NCBI GenBank assembly: GCA_031283115.1
Contig: JAITCK010000238.1
Location: forward strand, 1 to 7,386
Length of the DNA: 7,386 nt
From: Cellulomonadaceae bacterium
GTDB lineage: Bacteria > Actinomycetota > Actinomycetes > Actinomycetales > Cellulomonadaceae
Direction of reading: 5' to 3'
How positions within the stretch are numbered: the first letter of the stretch is position 1; every line of letters starts with the position of its first letter. Below, one piece after another: positions 7,332 to 7,386 of the stretch. A program made the translations under genes and the position numbers. The notes beneath the pieces were generated by a model. The model was given only the letters and a program-made list of their open reading frames with translations. It was not told the DNA's origin and did no database searches.

Positions 7332-7386
7332 TTCTTGGCCTCCTTGATGGCAGTGAGAACTTGTCGGTAAACGCCTGGGGAGATGG
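7328..7386 (-). CDS. hicA: Probable HicA-type toxin, last 18 residues
   Basis: An open frame enters from the right edge on the - strand and ends ISPGVYRQVLTAIKEAKK followed by TGA, which overlaps the GTG of the antitoxin gene. A short tail of the form I-S-P-G-x-x-R-x-[IV]-L resembles the end of HicA proteins, where it closes the dsRNA-binding-like fold. HicA toxins are small ribosome-independent mRNA interferases. The active-site His and most of the protein lie outside the window, so the call depends largely on the HicB neighbour. Confidence 0.5.
   Translation of the reverse strand, partial: ISPGVYRQVLTAIKEAKK
7339..7345 (-). promoter_or_regulatory. Strong ribosome binding site of hicB
   Basis: AAGGAGG on the - strand lies inside the 3' end of the toxin gene, 7 bases before GTG 7331. 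A near-perfect site within the upstream coding region would let the antitoxin be made more efficiently than the toxin, a common arrangement in such operons. Confidence 0.8.

Overview
The window looks like chromosomal DNA of a high-GC Gram-positive bacterium (Actinomycetota). The evidence is the C-rich third codon positions, the use of GTG starts, the tsaE-tsaB-rimI gene order, and a HicB-type antitoxin with a C-terminal helix-turn-helix of a kind common in that phylum. I cannot assign a genus.

Left part (1-2529, + strand): a compact operon. It begins inside tsaE (only its C-terminal 77 residues are present), then tsaB, rimI and a 3-mercaptopyruvate-type sulfurtransferase (sseA-like). tsaE and tsaB are 4 bases apart, and tsaB/rimI and rimI/sseA overlap by ATGA, so translation is probably coupled. 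TsaE and TsaB belong to the machinery that makes N6-threonylcarbamoyladenosine (t6A) at position 37 of ANN-decoding tRNAs. RimI is the linked protein N-acetyltransferase.

Middle part (2555-5589): three genes unrelated to t6A. A PfkB-family sugar kinase on the - strand carries a pure (Ser-Gly)9 tract encoded by nine identical hexamers. An AAA ATPase of the DUF4143 type on the + strand has visibly lower GC. It appears to be read from a leaderless mRNA, because an extended -10 box sits exactly at the right distance from its ATG. A 16-bp perfect direct repeat with a 23-bp period lies over the -35 region. A RutE-like FMN nitroreductase follows on the - strand.

Right part (5658-7386): tsaD, the catalytic t6A subunit, on the + strand, separated from tsaE-tsaB by about 4.6 kb. 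A 246-bp non-coding stretch with several small repeats follows. Converging on it from the right edge is a HicB-like antitoxin on the - strand, preceded by the last 18 codons of what is probably its HicA toxin partner, with a GTGA overlap.

Most of the window is ordinary core genome. The points most worth a second look are the leaderless promoter and direct repeats of the ATPase gene, the hexamer microsatellite inside the sugar kinase, the interrupted t6A cluster, and the repeat-rich gap between tsaD and hicB. I found no CRISPR array, rRNA, tRNA, transposase or convincing new multi-gene system.
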